Counted from the stretch's first letter, positions 18,117 through 27,472 are shown. The stretch is 64,000 nt of DNA from DATGPD01 sp041398565 (GCA_041398565.1 JAWKUN010000003.1:1426001-1490000); one strand, 5' to 3'. Program-made: numbers and translations. Notes: generated by a model from the sequence alone, not told the origin.

Positions 18117-19480
18117 AACCGAGCATCCTCGTGTGCGCGTACTTGGGCACCACGCTCGCCGCGCAGACCGCCAACGTCTTGGACGAACCGCGCGGTGCGT
18201 TCCAGGCGATACCGCACTTCCTGTGCACGGACTCTGCGAGCATCCCGATGGTGGCGCAGAAAGCGTTCGGCGATCACCCGACGAACTTCCCGCCGTTCGC
18301 GCCGATCCAATTCGGCGGCGACGCCCCCGACTTCTCGATGACGGCCATGTTCGGTGCCTCGGCCCAGTCGGTGGAGATCGACGCCATGTCTTCGGGCAAC
18401 GACATGATTCCGCTGAACGGGTCCGACGAGCTCGATCCGCACGGTGGCCATGGTTGGGTGGCGATCATGTACTCCGTGGCCGAAGGCGCGGCTTGCGCCG
18501 GCACCATCATCGATGCCAGGCGCGCTTTGCCTCGGGGCGTCGGCGGTGATCTCTACGGCTACTTCCTCGACGGGTCGAACACCGCGCCGCCGAACGGCGT
18601 CCCGGCGTCGCTGGTCGGCAACATCGTTCTCGAGCAGGGGTCGGAGCACATGGGGCTGCCGGCCGACGTCGAGCTGCAGGCATTCGACCCGTACTTGCCG
18701 TACATCGCTGCGGGCGTCGGGCCCGGGGCGCTGATGCCGAACTGCGACATCCTGTACTTCTCGGTGACGCAGGCAAGCGCTGCGGCGCTCACCGGTAGGC
18801 CGGGTTGGCCGCCGTCGGTGCATGGGGCCGACATCTTGTCAATCGGGTGGAACGCGACGGCGCACACTTGGGGCGCGCCGCAGGTGTTCCGCAGCCATGT
18901 CGACCTGCAGCTCTGGAACGAAGACGTCGATGCGCTCGCGGTGCACGTGAACGGGAGGATCATCGTCCTGTCGACGACCGGCGCCGCTGCCGCAGACCAG
19001 CTGATGGTCTCGTCGGATCATGGACGCCCGGCCGTACCCTTGCGACGTCCGGGTGGAACCCCGGTGCGCTTGATCGACGCGGGCGACATCAATGCCGTCA
19101 CCATCTTCGACCCCGACATCGTCACCGGTAATCCGCACGTCGGTTGGCCGACGGCGACGAGCGGCCGGTCCCCGCGTCTGACCCTGAGCGTCGGCAGCGA
19201 CGGCAACGAGGGGGACGCCGGAACCGACTACGTCGTGTCGGTGTCCGGGTTCGGCCGCGTGCTCAACCCCGGGATGATCACTCTCTCCGCGTCGTACGAC
19301 CTGATGCAGTGGTTCCCGCTCAGCCACGCCTCGCACTCCTACGAGAGGACCGTACAGTGGCCTCTCCACCTGCGCGGTCCGGTCCGAGACCCCTTGGTGA
19401 CCTTCTACCTAAGGGCAGACTTCGTGCCCTCCGGCGGCGGCGCGCTCCTGGGCTCTTACCCGCTGCGCCTGGCGCGCTGA
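18113..19480 (+). CDS. Exported protein in the sigma-kinase operon
   Basis: 455 aa from the ATG at 18113, which overlaps the kinase stop (ATGA). The frame is open upstream inside the kinase gene, but only this start gives a signal peptide (MKPSILVCAYLGTTLAAQ). The mature protein is rich in Gly, Asp and aromatic residues and looks beta-structured, as in other secreted planctomycete proteins. No catalytic motif is recognised. It is the third member of a tightly overlapping operon with the sigma factor and the kinase. It could be the signal-binding partner or the main output of that system. It lacks the shared C-terminal module seen in the proteins at 33102, 40597, 53379 and 54652. Confidence 0.82.
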   Translation: MKPSILVCAYLGTTLAAQTANVLDEPRGAFQAIPHFLCTDSASIPMVAQKAFGDHPTNFPPFAPIQFGGDAPDFSMTAMFGASAQSVEIDAMSSGNDMIPLNGSDELDPHGGHGWVAIMYSVAEGAACAGTIIDARRALPRGVGGDLYGYFLDGSNTAPPNGVPASLVGNIVLEQGSEHMGLPADVELQAFDPYLPYIAAGVGPGALMPNCDILYFSVTQASAAALTGRPGWPPSVHGADILSIGWNATAHTWGAPQVFRSHVDLQLWNEDVDALAVHVNGRIIVLSTTGAAAADQLMVSSDHGRPAVPLRRPGGTPVRLIDAGDINAVTIFDPDIVTGNPHVGWPTATSGRSPRLTLSVGSDGNEGDAGTDYVVSVSGFGRVLNPGMITLSASYDLMQWFPLSHASHSYERTVQWPLHLRGPVRDPLVTFYLRADFVPSGGGALLGSYPLRLAR

Positions 19481-19511
19481 GGCGACGCCTGCGGTCCGAC
19501 CCGAGGCGTCC

Positions 19512-19913
19512 TCATGTGACCGCGACCGCGAACGCGATCGCGGTCGCTTCGCCGTGGCTCAGGCTCAGGCGAATGGCGGCGATGGAGCGGCTCTGCGCCA
19601 CCTCGGCTGCCCGACCGGCGAGTTGGATCTCGGGGCATCCTTTCGGGTCCCGAGTCACCTCGATCTGGGTGAAACCGACGCCCTCGCTCCAGCCGGTGCC
19701 GAGGCACTTCATCACCGCCTCCTTGGCGGCGAAGCGCGCCGCCAGCGAGGGGACAGGCTTGGCCTTGGCCATGCAGTAGGCCTGTTCCGCTGGGGTGAAG
19801 ACCCGTCGGAGGAAACGCTCGCCCTCGGCGTCGAGCAGGCGCTCGATCCGGTGCAGTTCGACGAGGTCGACGCCGACGGCGATGACGGCGGGGGCGGGGT
19901 TCTTCTCTGGCAC
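19512..19913 (-). CDS. acpS: Holo-[acyl-carrier-protein] synthase
   Basis: 133 aa, the usual length for AcpS. The enzyme transfers 4'-phosphopantetheine from CoA to the serine of acyl carrier protein, needed for fatty-acid and lipid A synthesis. The Mg-binding GVDLVELHRIERLL, FTPAEQAYC, the ARFAAKEAVMKCLGTGW block and LSLSHGEATAIAFA are all present, with the Asp of GVDLVE and the Glu of AAKEA as metal ligands. It starts at a GTG (19913). It is divergent from the FKBP gene and near the LpxC-FabZ operon, a sensible setting. Dependent transcription with those genes is not shown. Confidence 0.94.
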   Translation of the reverse strand: MPEKNPAPAVIAVGVDLVELHRIERLLDAEGERFLRRVFTPAEQAYCMAKAKPVPSLAARFAAKEAVMKCLGTGWSEGVGFTQIEVTRDPKGCPEIQLAGRAAEVAQSRSIAAIRLSLSHGEATAIAFAVAVT

Positions 19914-20108
19914 GCCTGGGGCCGCATGCTACACGCACGAGAGCGCCGCGAGGTCTGGCGGTGTCGACGAAACCGCGGCCGCAGTCGCTGGCCACGAGTG
20001 GCACCGGCGCGCCCCGCCGGGCGGCGACGTGCGCGGGAGGCGGCCCACTCTCGACTCGCCTTTGGTGCGACGGGGGGGGCTGCGCTAGGCTTCCCGCGGA
20101 ACGTGCCC

Positions 20109-20747
20109 ATGAACTTCGTGACCGCCACCCTTCGCCCCTTCTGCCTGCTCGGCTGCGGGCTGGTCCTCGTGTCCTGCTCCGGCAAGTCCGAGACCGCGGC
20201 GCCGAGCACGCCGACGACCAAGACCGAGACCGGCCAGCCACCTGCCCCCGATCCGGGGTTGTTCGTGAGCCAGCCGGACGCATCCAACCCGGCGTTGGCG
20301 CTGGGCCAGCCGCCCACCCCCAATGCGGACGACATCATGAAGGCGGCGCGCGAGTCGCTGCCCAAACCGCCGGTGGTCAGCGAGGATCCGAACGACCACC
20401 CCGGCTTCAAGGTCGAGACCCTGGCGGCCGGCGAGGGAGCCGAAGTCGTGGCCGGCAAAGTGGTCAAGGTCCGCTACGTCGGCACGCTACCCAATGGCAA
20501 GGAGTTCGACAGCTCCTGGACGCGAGGCGTCGAGCCGGCCGAATTCCCGCTCGAGGGTGTCGTGCCGGGCTTCCGCATGGGGCTGCTCGGGATGAAGGTG
20601 GGAGAGCACAGGCGCATCACCATTCCGGGCGAGCTCGGCTACGGTGCCGCCGGCAACCCGCGCGCTGGCATCGGTCCCAACGCCAATCTCTACTTCGACG
20701 TCGAGCTGGTGGAAGTCGTCGATCCCACCGTCCCAGCCAAGCAGTAA
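20109..20747 (+). CDS. FKBP-type peptidyl-prolyl isomerase lipoprotein
   Basis: 212 aa from the ATG at 20109, the first of three closely spaced genes. The N-terminus is a lipoprotein signal with lipobox LVSC, followed by a Pro/Thr-rich linker of about 80 residues. The C-terminal FKBP domain (about 100-208) contains VKVRYVGTLPNGKEFDSSW, EFPLEGVVPGFRMGLLGMKV, GEHRRITIPGELGYGAAG and NLYFDVELVEV, all typical of active prolyl isomerases. It should catalyse cis-trans isomerisation of prolyl bonds in periplasmic or outer-membrane proteins. The next gene, Skp-like, starts 3 bp after its stop, so an envelope-folding operon is likely. Confidence 0.93.
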   Translation: MNFVTATLRPFCLLGCGLVLVSCSGKSETAAPSTPTTKTETGQPPAPDPGLFVSQPDASNPALALGQPPTPNADDIMKAARESLPKPPVVSEDPNDHPGFKVETLAAGEGAEVVAGKVVKVRYVGTLPNGKEFDSSWTRGVEPAEFPLEGVVPGFRMGLLGMKVGEHRRITIPGELGYGAAGNPRAGIGPNANLYFDVELVEVVDPTVPAKQ

Positions 20748-20750
20748 CCC

Positions 20751-21338
20751 ATGAACCGACGTCTTTCGGTGTCTCTCCCCCTCGCACTGGTCCTGGCGAG
20801 CGCAGCTCCCGTCGGCATGTGGATCGCGCCGCAGGACGGCGCGGCGCCCAAGGTCGGCGTGGTCGACCTGCGCAAGCTCTTCGAGAGCGACGCCGGTCTG
20901 GCGGCGGAGATCGCGGCAATCCACGGTCGCGGCAAGGATCTCGACGTTCTGATCGGCAAGATGCGCGAGGACTACAACACTCTCAAGCTGGAGTGCGAGT
21001 CGATCGCCGACAAGAGCACGGAGAAGTACGTCCGTTCGGTCGCTGCGGTGTTCGGCAAGGAAGAAGAGATCGACAAGTGCAAGGTCGGGCTCAAGGCCTA
21101 CCTCGAACAGTGTGGGATGCAAGCCAACCTGGCGGCGCTCAAGCGCTACAAGGAGGCGATTGCCAAGGTGGCGAGCGGGCGGTCGCTCGACCTCGTGCTC
21201 CGGCAGAGTGAGATCGACGAGAAGGAGCAGAGCTTGAGCGCTCAGGCGCAGGCGGCGGAACTGACGGTGGTGTTGTATCGCGATCCGAAGCTCGACATCA
21301 CCGAGGACGTGATCAAGCTGCTGAAGGCTGCCAAGTGA
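20751..21338 (+). CDS. OmpH/Skp-family periplasmic chaperone
   Basis: 195 aa with a signal peptide (LSVSLPLALVLASAAP). The mature start VGVVDLRKLFESDAGLAAEI matches the first strand and helix of OmpH/Skp proteins. It is followed by about 120 residues of charged helix that form the coiled-coil arms, and the return strand LDITEDVIKLLKAAK. Skp holds unfolded outer-membrane proteins in the periplasm. The gene sits between an FKBP lipoprotein and lpxC-fabZ, and such genes often neighbour lipid A genes. The helix contains several Cys residues (LECES, DKCKV, EQCGM), which is unusual for a Skp protein. Confidence 0.82.
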   Translation: MNRRLSVSLPLALVLASAAPVGMWIAPQDGAAPKVGVVDLRKLFESDAGLAAEIAAIHGRGKDLDVLIGKMREDYNTLKLECESIADKSTEKYVRSVAAVFGKEEEIDKCKVGLKAYLEQCGMQANLAALKRYKEAIAKVASGRSLDLVLRQSEIDEKEQSLSAQAQAAELTVVLYRDPKLDITEDVIKLLKAAK

Positions 21339-21351
21339 TCCGAGGCGAACC

Positions 21352-22665
21352 GTGGCACGTCGTTGGCAGCGCACTCTGAAGAACGCGGCAGAGGTCCGCG
21401 GAGTCGGCCTTCATTCCGGCAAGGAGGCCAGGGTCGTGCTCAGGCCGGCCGGCCCGGGCGAGGGCATCGTCTTCGTGCGGACGGACCTGGCCGACTCTCC
21501 CGAGATCGCGGCGGTGGGGGACAACATGATCCACCGCGAGCGGCGATCTTGCCTGCGCAACGGTCCCGCCGAGGTCTACACGTGCGAGCATCTGCTGGCG
21601 AGCTTGTCGGCGATGCGGGTCGACAATGTGACCATCGAGATCGACGGCGACGAGCCGCCCGGGCTCGACGGCTCGGCGCGCGACTTCGTGCAGGCGATCC
21701 GCAACGCCGGCGTGGTCGAGCAGAACGCCGAGAAGGCGACGTTCGCGGTGCGCGAGCCGATCTACGTGCGCGAGGGCACCGCGACGCTCGTGGCCTTGCC
21801 CGGCAACGGTGGCTTCAGTGTCGACTACCACCTGGATCTTCCCGGTGGCAATGGCACCGGGAACCACCATCAGATCGTGTCGGTCGGCATCGACGCCGAG
21901 ACCTTCGAACGCGAGATCGCCGGAGCTCGCACCTTCGTGTTCGAGAACGAGGTCGACGCGCTGCGTTCGGCCGGTCTGGGCAAGGGCGCGACGCCGGACA
22001 ACACGTTGGTGATCGACCGCTCGGGGCACTCCAAGGAAGCGGCCTTGCGCTGGAGCGACGAGATCGCCCGGCACAAGGTCCTCGACCTCGTGGGCGACCT
22101 AGCCGTGGTCGGTGTCGACCTGGACGCCCACATCGTCGCCTCGCGGTCGGGGCACTCGCTGAACCTCAAGCTGGTCAAGCGGCTGCTCGACGAGATGCAC
22201 GCGGCGGAGAACGCGGGCGAGATCGAGCGTTCTTCGCAGCTCGACGTGCGCGCGATCATGAATCTGCTGCCGCACCGGTACCCCTTCCTGCTCATCGATC
22301 GAGTGATCGAGCTGGAGGGGTTCAAGCGTGCGGTGGCGATCAAGAACGTGTCGATCAACGAGCCCTACTTCCAGGGGCACTGGCCGGGCCAGCCGATCAT
22401 GCCCGGCGTGCTCCAGCTCGAGGCGATGGCACAGCTCGCGGGAGTGCTGCTGCTGCGCAAGTTGGAGAACACCGGCAAGCTCGCCGTGCTGTGGAGTATC
22501 GACAAGGTCAAGCTGCGGGGGGCGGTAGTGCCGGGCGACCAGCTGCGGATCGAAGTGCAGACGATCCGGGCCAAGCCGAGCGTCGGGCACGTCGAGGCCC
22601 GTTGCAAGGTCAGCGGCAAGATCGTGGCCGAGGCCGAGTTGAAGTTCACCCTGATCGACGCCTGA
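21352..22665 (+). CDS. lpxC-fabZ: Bifunctional LpxC deacetylase / FabZ dehydratase
   Basis: 437 aa starting at GTG 21352. Residues 1-285 are UDP-3-O-acyl-N-acetylglucosamine deacetylase: EVRGVGLHSGKEARV, the zinc His in CEHLLASLSA, PPGLDGSARDFV, and the metal and catalytic residues in HKVLDLVGDLAVVG. Residues 300-437 are 3-hydroxyacyl-ACP dehydratase: LLPHRYPFLLIDRVIELEG with the catalytic His, and PIMPGVLQLEAMAQLAG with the catalytic Glu. LpxC commits to lipid A synthesis; FabZ dehydrates 3-hydroxyacyl-ACP, competing for the same acyl pool. The fusion is known from Bacteroidota, Chlamydiota and Planctomycetota. A Gfo/Idh oxidoreductase gene follows after 11 bp. lpxA is not in this window. 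Confidence 0.95.
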   Translation: MARRWQRTLKNAAEVRGVGLHSGKEARVVLRPAGPGEGIVFVRTDLADSPEIAAVGDNMIHRERRSCLRNGPAEVYTCEHLLASLSAMRVDNVTIEIDGDEPPGLDGSARDFVQAIRNAGVVEQNAEKATFAVREPIYVREGTATLVALPGNGGFSVDYHLDLPGGNGTGNHHQIVSVGIDAETFEREIAGARTFVFENEVDALRSAGLGKGATPDNTLVIDRSGHSKEAALRWSDEIARHKVLDLVGDLAVVGVDLDAHIVASRSGHSLNLKLVKRLLDEMHAAENAGEIERSSQLDVRAIMNLLPHRYPFLLIDRVIELEGFKRAVAIKNVSINEPYFQGHWPGQPIMPGVLQLEAMAQLAGVLLLRKLENTGKLAVLWSIDKVKLRGAVVPGDQLRIEVQTIRAKPSVGHVEARCKVSGKIVAEAELKFTLIDA

Positions 22666-22676
22666 GACTTCGCCAC

Positions 22677-23678
22677 TTGTCACCCATCCGTATCGCCGTC
22701 GTCGGGGTCGGTCATCTCGGCAAGATTCATGCCCGACTGCTGTGCACGCGAACCGAAGCCCAGCTCGTCGCGGTGGCGGACACCTGCGAGGCCAACCTCG
22801 AGTTCGCCATGCGCACGCACGGCGTGGAAGGGATGCGCGACTATCGCGAGCTGGTCGGTCGTGTCGATGCCGTGTGTGTGGCGGTTCCGACCGAGGCTCA
22901 CCACGAGGTGGCCACGTTCTTCCTCGGCAACGGCGTCGACGTGCTGGTGGAGAAGCCGATCGCCCGCACTCAGGCCGAGGGGCTGGCGATGGTGGAGCTG
23001 GCTCGGCAGCGTGGCCGCGTCCTGCAGGTGGGGCACGTCGAGCGCTTCAATCCGGCGATGCGGGCGATGGCCGAACTCGGGATCCGGCCCCGGTACATCG
23101 AGACTCAGCGACTGGCGCCGTTCAGCTTCCGTAGCACGGACATCGGCGTGGTGTTGGATCTGATGATCCACGACCTCGATCTGGTCCTGGCGCTGATGCA
23201 CTCTCCCTTGTCCGCAGTCGAAGCCTTCGGAGGCTCGGTGTTCACTCCCGCCGAGGACATGGCCAGCGCCATCCTCCGGTTCGAAGACGGTGGCGTGGCG
23301 CATCTGACCGCCAGCCGAGTGGCACTCAAGCCGACGCGCAAGATGCGCGTGTTCTCTCACGACGCCTACATGAGCATGGACCTCACCAAGGCCCATGCCA
23401 CACTCATCAAGAAGAACCCCGGATGGGATCTGACCCAGATCGACGCTGGTCGACTGGATGGATCGAAGCCCGAAGACCTCTGGCGTCTCGTGTTCGAGGG
23501 TCTGCTGACGGTGCGCGAGATCAAGCTCGACGAGCGCAACGCGATCCAGGACGAGCACTCCGACTTCCTGCGCGCGATCAGCACCCGTGGGCAGCCGACC
23601 GTCACGGGCGAAGACGGCTGCCGGGCTCTGGCAGCTGCCGAACGCGTCCTGTCGTCCATCGACGGCAACCGCTGGTAG
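22677..23678 (+). CDS. Gfo/Idh/MocA oxidoreductase, GnnA-like candidate
   Basis: 333 aa from a TTG at 22677 (LSPIRIAVVGVGHLGKIHAR); no better ATG lies near the family N-terminus. The NAD(P)-binding Rossmann motif GVGHLGKIHAR opens the protein, followed by AVADTCEAN and the EKPIA motif (DVLVEKPIARTQAEG). The C-terminal Gfo/Idh domain includes QVGHVERFNPAMRAMAEL and the conserved LDLMIHDLDLVL. It follows lpxC-fabZ by 11 bp. In Acidithiobacillus and others GnnA, a member of this family, oxidises UDP-GlcNAc at C3 so that GnnB can aminate it, giving lipid A with GlcN3N. Whether this enzyme does so is inferred from context only; no GnnB-like aminotransferase is in the window. Confidence 0.87.
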   Translation: MSPIRIAVVGVGHLGKIHARLLCTRTEAQLVAVADTCEANLEFAMRTHGVEGMRDYRELVGRVDAVCVAVPTEAHHEVATFFLGNGVDVLVEKPIARTQAEGLAMVELARQRGRVLQVGHVERFNPAMRAMAELGIRPRYIETQRLAPFSFRSTDIGVVLDLMIHDLDLVLALMHSPLSAVEAFGGSVFTPAEDMASAILRFEDGGVAHLTASRVALKPTRKMRVFSHDAYMSMDLTKAHATLIKKNPGWDLTQIDAGRLDGSKPEDLWRLVFEGLLTVREIKLDERNAIQDEHSDFLRAISTRGQPTVTGEDGCRALAAAERVLSSIDGNRW

Positions 23679-23692
23679 GGCGTGCCATCCGC

Positions 23693-23720
23693 TTGCCAGG
23701 CGCCGGCCAACGCCTATTCT
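23693..23720 (+). promoter_or_regulatory. Sigma-70-like promoter for the structured RNA
   Basis: TTGCCA (23693-23698), a 16-bp spacer and TATTCT (23715-23720) form a good vegetative-type promoter. The predicted start near 23727 falls two bases before the closing helix of the candidate RNA, which supports both calls. Transcription has not been shown. Confidence 0.55.
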
Positions 23721-23728
23721 GGGCAGCG

Positions 23729-23950
23729 TTCGAAAGGCTCCCCACTGCAGTGCACGTGGTCCTCTTGGAGCAGAAAGTTGAACCGATGCCTCTTTCTTGG
23801 GAACCGACTCCAGGTGTGCGGCGGGCGCGGCGCGCAAGCAGATTGCGCGGTCCGCGCCCAAACCGCATCGGAGGGTGCCCACCTGTGAAGCTGGGTTCAG
23901 CTTGTCTCCAATTCACAGGCACGGCTCAGGCGGTGTGGGAGCCTCTCGAA
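23729..23950 (+). ncRNA. Structured RNA with closing helix and three hairpins
   Basis: About 222 nt. Closing helix: 23729-23733 pairs with 23946-23950, 23735-23742 (AGGCTCCC) with 23937-23944, and 23743-23748 with 23930-23935, about 19 pairs with one mismatch and one bulge. Inside are three hairpins. P2 is 23764-23770 with 23808-23814, containing AGAAAG/CTTTCT. P3 is 23816-23868, about 21 pairs in three segments over a GCAGA loop. P4 is 23882-23889 (CCTGTGAA) with 23912-23919, with an alternative inner AAGCTG/CAGCTT stem. It lacks RNase P, tmRNA and SRP hallmarks. A divergent 6S RNA is possible (long closing helix, internal open region, apical stem), but the branch hairpins are larger than usual. 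It could also act as the leader of the L,D-transpeptidase gene. Confidence 0.55.
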
Positions 23951-24050
23951 TTCCTCCCCGAGATGCGGTAGCCTTCGCCGCGCGCGCGCGCCGTCGGCGC
24001 GCCGTCGGGTGCCGTGGTCAGCGGCGCTCGGACCGAGACTCGAGGCAACT

Positions 24051-25262
24051 ATGCGGCGTTGGGCGTTAGGGTTGGTGGCCGTCGTGGCCGCGTTTTGGGC
24101 GTGGCGTTGGTTCTACCCACCGACGGATGCGATGGCCGGAAGCGAAGCGCTGTCCAAGCTCGGCTCGGCAGACGGACAGGATTCGGCGCTGGCCAACGTG
24201 GGTGTCGGCGCGGCGGCCGTCGGAGGCGAGGGCCGGCTGGTTGCGCCGGCGGAGGCCAGCGGTCCAACGGTGGCGCCGACTGCGAGCACGGTCCCCGAGG
24301 CGGCGTTGTGTGCGGCGATCGAGCGGCGCGAGCCCGCGAGCCTGGCGAGCGGGTACCGGCGCCTCTTGGACTCGGACGGTGGCGCGCGCGCGGCGATCCG
24401 CGATGCACTCGTCCGGGCTGCTGGGGATGACCTCGCGTCCATGCTCGCGGCTCTCGGGGACGGCAACGCCTTTCTCCACAGCGATGCCGGTCGGGAAGCC
24501 GGGCGCCGCGTCGCCAAGCTCGCGGCCGTGGACCGCACGGAGGCGGGCGCGGCCGCTTTCACCGGTCTGCTCGAGCGCGCCATGCGCGGCTCGATCGAAA
24601 TCGCCGACACGGAGGCCAAGGCGTTCGTGGACGAAGTCTACGCCGCGATGCAGGCGACGCTGAACCGCACGGTGTTCAACCCGGAGAACACGGCGGGCGC
24701 GCGCACGCACAAGGTCGTGCGCGGGGAGTCGCTCGACCGAATCGCGAGCATCTACCGCAAGCAGGGGATCCTGCTGGACGCGATGACGATCGGCCTCTTC
24801 AACCGGATCTCCGACCCCACGAAGTTGCGCGCCGACCAGGTCCTCAAGATTCCGGTCCAGCCGATCTCGACCGTGATCGAGAAGCGCAGCTTCCTCATGG
24901 CGATGTACTTGGGAGACACGATCTTCCGTCTGTTCTGGGTCGGGCATGGCAAGGACGACCGCACGCCCGAGACGACCTTCACGGTCACCCTGAAGCAGGA
25001 GCACCCCGACTGGCATTTCGACGGCCGCGTGATCCCGTACGGACACCCTGACAACATCCTCGGGGACTACTTCGTCAAGTTCGAGCACGCGTCGTTCCAG
25101 GGCTACGGAGCCCACGGAACACCGCAGCCGGAAACCATCGGCACGATGGCGTCGCGGGGATGCATCCGTATGCAAGACAACGACATCCGCGAGTTCTTCA
25201 CAGTCGTGCCACGGGGCACTCCGGTCCACGTCCGAGCAACCCTGAATCCTGGCTCGCGCTGA
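24051..25262 (+). CDS. L,D-transpeptidase with LysM domain
   Basis: 403 aa from the ATG at 24051. An N-terminal TM or signal anchor (ALGLVAVVAAFWAWRW) leads to an Ala-rich linker and a helical region, then a LysM domain (THKVVRGESLDRIASIYRKQ to ADQVLKIPVQP). The C-terminal YkuD catalytic domain (about 285-400) has the conserved histidine in GAHGTPQPETIG and the active-site cysteine in MASRGCIRMQDNDI. The enzyme should form 3-3 cross-links in peptidoglycan or attach proteins to it, in line with planctomycetes having peptidoglycan. GAGG eight bases upstream is a plausible RBS. The structured RNA candidate ends 100 bp upstream. The rRNA promoter begins 27 bp downstream. Confidence 0.92.
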   Translation: MRRWALGLVAVVAAFWAWRWFYPPTDAMAGSEALSKLGSADGQDSALANVGVGAAAVGGEGRLVAPAEASGPTVAPTASTVPEAALCAAIERREPASLASGYRRLLDSDGGARAAIRDALVRAAGDDLASMLAALGDGNAFLHSDAGREAGRRVAKLAAVDRTEAGAAAFTGLLERAMRGSIEIADTEAKAFVDEVYAAMQATLNRTVFNPENTAGARTHKVVRGESLDRIASIYRKQGILLDAMTIGLFNRISDPTKLRADQVLKIPVQPISTVIEKRSFLMAMYLGDTIFRLFWVGHGKDDRTPETTFTVTLKQEHPDWHFDGRVIPYGHPDNILGDYFVKFEHASFQGYGAHGTPQPETIGTMASRGCIRMQDNDIREFFTVVPRGTPVHVRATLNPGSR

Positions 25263-25271
25263 CGCTCCAGC

Positions 25272-25303
25272 AAAAAAGAGCCCCCGCGCTTGACGGGAGG
25301 CTC
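25272..25303 (-). terminator. Intrinsic terminator facing leftwards
   Basis: Read on the minus strand, a GC-rich hairpin (GAGCC/GGCTC and CCCG/CGGG) is followed at once by six Ts (A-tract 25272-25277 on the plus strand). It lies between the L,D-transpeptidase gene and the rRNA operon, and its stem covers the -35 hexamer of the candidate rRNA promoter. No minus-strand gene ends here, so it would stop antisense transcription. On the plus strand it has no T-run. Confidence 0.6.
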
Positions 25304-25317
25304 GAGGTCGCTACCTT
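25290..25317 (+). promoter_or_regulatory. Candidate rRNA operon promoter
   Basis: TTGACG (25290-25295), a 16-bp spacer and TACCTT (25312-25317) form the best promoter-like pair upstream of 16S, predicting a leader of about 150 nt. No obvious UP element is seen; the A-tract just upstream (25272-25277) may contribute. Confidence 0.55.
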
Positions 25318-25366
25318 GTCCCACCCCTCACGGCGGGCCGCGCGAGCGCGCCGAGCCGGCGAGGGA

Positions 25367-25378
25367 TGATCTTTGGCA
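25367..25378 (+). promoter_or_regulatory. boxA-like antitermination signal before 16S
   Basis: TGATCTTTGGCA resembles the NusB/S10-binding boxA consensus (TGCTCTTTRACA). It lies about 105 bp before the 16S gene in the leader region, where rrn antitermination sites normally occur. Confidence 0.45.
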
Positions 25379-25472
25379 TTTGGGTGACCTGGATGGATTG
25401 AGGTGTGAGCGCAGGGAGTCTGCGAGGCGCGAGCCTTGTGGGCTTCCACAGATTGCCTTTCATAACGAACAA

Positions 25473-27040
<1,568 letters not shown>

Positions 27041-27150
27041 AAAGTGAGGTTCGTGCGCGCCACGAGTGGCATCACGCGCGGGCCTAACACAGGCACACTT
27101 CCCTCCTCCAGGTCACCCGTTTCATTCAATCTCCGTTCGTGAGCCTACCC

Positions 27151-27227
27151 AGGCCTGTAGCTCAGGTGGTTAGAGCGTACGCCTGATAAGCGTAAGGTCG
27201 GTGGTTCGAGTCCACCTAGGCCTACCA
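27151..27227 (+). tRNA. tRNA-Ile (GAT)
   Basis: 77 nt including an encoded CCA. The acceptor AGGCCTG pairs with TAGGCCT, the D-arm is GTAGCTCAGGTGGTTAGAGC, the anticodon GAT is at 27185-27187, and the T-arm GGTGGTTCGAGTCCACC is canonical. It lies in the 16S-23S spacer, as in many bacterial rRNA operons. Confidence 0.98.
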
Positions 27228-27252
27228 CTCTTCCCAGCGTCCTTGGGGCGGC

Positions 27253-27328
27253 GGGGGCGTAGCTCAACTGGTAGAGCGCCTGGTTTGCAACCAGGAGGTC
27301 GTCGGTTCGAGTCCGATCGTCTCCACCA
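27253..27328 (+). tRNA. tRNA-Ala (TGC)
   Basis: 76 nt with encoded CCA. The acceptor GGGGGCG pairs with CGTCTCC (two G-U pairs), the D-arm is GTAGCTCAACTGGTAGAGC, the anticodon TGC is at 27286-27288, and the T-arm is GTCGGTTCGAGTCCGAT. It lies 25 bp after tRNA-Ile in the rRNA spacer. Confidence 0.98.
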
Positions 27329-27472
27329 ATTCCAACGCGGTAGGGTTCCTCAGCGCCTGCCGCATCTGTGGTGCTGGGACTGTGGTGAGGCTCGAAGCGG
27401 AGAGCGACACGCGGGCAAGACCAAGGTCGTTCCCCGCCTGTCGAGAACGAAATGCGCTGGCTCGGCCAGCAC

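Larger units (their letters stand above)
23679..24050. other. 372-bp intergenic region holding the RNA candidate
   Basis: No protein gene is evident between the oxidoreductase and the L,D-transpeptidase. The region is visibly less GC-rich around 23760-23810. It contains a promoter-like pair (23693-23720) and a long set of nested complementary segments (23729-23950). The last 100 bp before the L,D-transpeptidase start hold nothing else recognisable; an RBS-like GAGG lies at 24042. Confidence 0.6.
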
